A stretch of 7,092 nt of DNA, taken from contig JAKAPB010000094.1 in NCBI GenBank assembly GCA_021823045.1, forward strand, positions 1 to 7,092. The letters run 5' to 3'. The translations under genes were made by a program, and so were the position numbers. A model generated the notes under the pieces. It was not told the origin of the DNA and searched no databases. It saw nothing but the letters and a program-made list of their open reading frames with translations. This DNA is from Actinomycetes bacterium. Lineage in GTDB: Bacteria > Actinomycetota > Acidimicrobiia > Acidimicrobiales > Acidimicrobiaceae. Below are positions 6,407 to 7,092 of this stretch, piece after piece. Numbering within the stretch: the first letter of the stretch is position 1; the number at the start of each line of letters is the position of its first letter.

Positions 6407-7069
6407 TCAGCCCTCTTCTATCTCTTCATCGGTAACTGTCTCATCGCTTTGAGGGTCGGTGATACTCGAAATGGAGCTAGCAACGTCGCCTAGGTCGACG
6501 GGCGTTTCCGCATCGTTATGAACCGCTGAAGCCGTCTTTGGCACGACCCGCTTGTCCGGCGCAAGAACCATTAGCATGTTCCTACCGTCAAGCTTCGGCG
6601 CCGTCTCAACCTTCCCTACCGAAGTAGAGGCCTCGGCGACGCGATCAAGTATCGTCTTACCAATTTCAGGATGGTAGATCTCTCGCCCTCGAAACATAAT
6701 GGTGATCTTCACCTTGTGTCCCTCGTTGAGAAATCTAATCACCTGCCTGGTCTTGGTATCAAAGTCCCCGGCGCCGATCTTTGGTCGGTACTTCATCTCT
6801 TTGATCTGAATCGCCGACGACCTGCGTCTCGACTCCCTCGCCTTTTGAGCGGCATCGAACTTGAACTTTCCATAGTCCATGATTCGAGCTACCGGAGGAT
6901 TCGCCATCGGCGCAACCTCCACCAAATCGAGGTCCATCTGCCTCGCAAGCGCAAGAGCTTCGAGAGTCGGCTTTATGCCAAGCTGGTTTCCTTCGGGATC
7001 AACTAACCGAACCTCACGAACCCTAATTCGCTCGTTGATCCTCGGCTCATTCCCATTAGGTGCGGATAT
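6407..7069 (-). CDS. infC: Translation initiation factor IF-3, non-canonical ATA start
   Basis: IF3 binds the 30S subunit, keeps it apart from 50S and proofreads the start codon and initiator tRNA. Read from ATA 7069, the protein has 220 residues. The N-domain holds RINERIRVREVRL (10-22), DLDLVEVAP (46-54) and DYGKFKF (65-71). A basic linker, KARESRRRS, follows. The C-domain holds GHKVKITIMFRGRE (117-130) and DGRNMLMVLAP (161-171), and an acidic tail of about 49 residues follows. Starting at the first ATG (6937) would remove 44 residues, including conserved N-domain sequence. No ATG, GTG, TTG or CTG lies between that ATG and the in-frame TAG at 7072-7070. ATA directly after TAG gives an I-S beginning like actinobacterial IF3 and is well placed for the upstream ribosome binding site; ATC at 7039 is the second choice. 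Gene identity is certain; the exact start is likely. Confidence 0.95.
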   Translation of the reverse strand: MSAPNGNEPRINERIRVREVRLVDPEGNQLGIKPTLEALALARQMDLDLVEVAPMANPPVARIMDYGKFKFDAAQKARESRRRSSAIQIKEMKYRPKIGAGDFDTKTRQVIRFLNEGHKVKITIMFRGREIYHPEIGKTILDRVAEASTSVGKVETAPKLDGRNMLMVLAPDKRVVPKTASAVHNDAETPVDLGDVASSISSITDPQSDETVTDEEIEEG

Positions 7070-7078
7070 CTAGCATCA

Positions 7079-7085
7079 CTCCCTT
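7079..7085 (-). promoter_or_regulatory. infC: infC ribosome binding site that decides the ATA start
   Basis: On the minus strand AAGGGAG (7085-7079) lies 9 nt before ATA 7069, a normal distance. An out-of-frame ATG at 7077-7075 is only 1 nt away, too near to use this site well, and reads just six codons (MLDIRT) before a stop. The promoter of the operon must lie beyond the window edge, since only 7 nt remain upstream of this site. Confidence 0.55.
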
Positions 7086-7092
7086 CAAAGCA

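Overview
The window looks like a chromosomal segment from an actinobacterium of moderate GC, with roughly even base composition. I lean towards the Acidimicrobiia, but that is a guess from composition and protein style, not a search result. The taxonomic cues are the gene order infC-rpmI-rplT-TrmH-type methyltransferase and an IF3 whose N-terminus (I-S-...-RINERIRV) resembles the actinobacterial form. The window has two blocks that converge near 4890-4926.

Left block, + strand (1-4886). It opens with the last 50 codons of a class III (glutamate-1-semialdehyde-aminotransferase-like) aminotransferase. A plausible rho-independent terminator (205-230) and a possible promoter (232-260) follow. Then come three genes likely co-transcribed: a 12-TM APC-family amino acid/amine permease (324-1826, possibly from GTG 267), a sphingosine-1-phosphate-lyase-like PLP enzyme (1893-3302) and an FGGY-family sugar/polyol kinase (3312-4886). 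Lyase and kinase are 9 nt apart, and the kinase ribosome binding site overlaps the lyase stop. Taken together, the genes suggest uptake of an amino compound, phosphorylation of a hydroxyl, PLP-dependent C-C cleavage of the phosphorylated amino alcohol, and transamination. The true substrate cannot be read from the sequence. This is the best candidate here for an undescribed pathway.

Right block, - strand (7069 down to 4927). This is the conserved translation operon infC (IF3), rpmI (L35), rplT (L20) and a SpoU/TrmH-family rRNA 2'-O-methyltransferase, tightly spaced except for an 86-nt gap between rpmI and rplT that can fold into two hairpins. infC has no ATG, GTG, TTG or CTG available upstream of its conserved N-terminus. 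It appears to start at an ATA codon directly after an in-frame TAG, 9 nt downstream of a Shine-Dalgarno-like sequence, consistent with the known use of rare start codons in infC.

Other structure: a 12-bp perfect palindrome over the possible permease -10 element, a 10-bp palindrome touching the lyase ribosome binding site, a long imperfect inverted repeat in the kinase gene enclosing an A9 run in a dnaX-like frame, and two hairpins at the convergent junction. I saw no tRNA, rRNA, CRISPR array, insertion sequence or attachment site.
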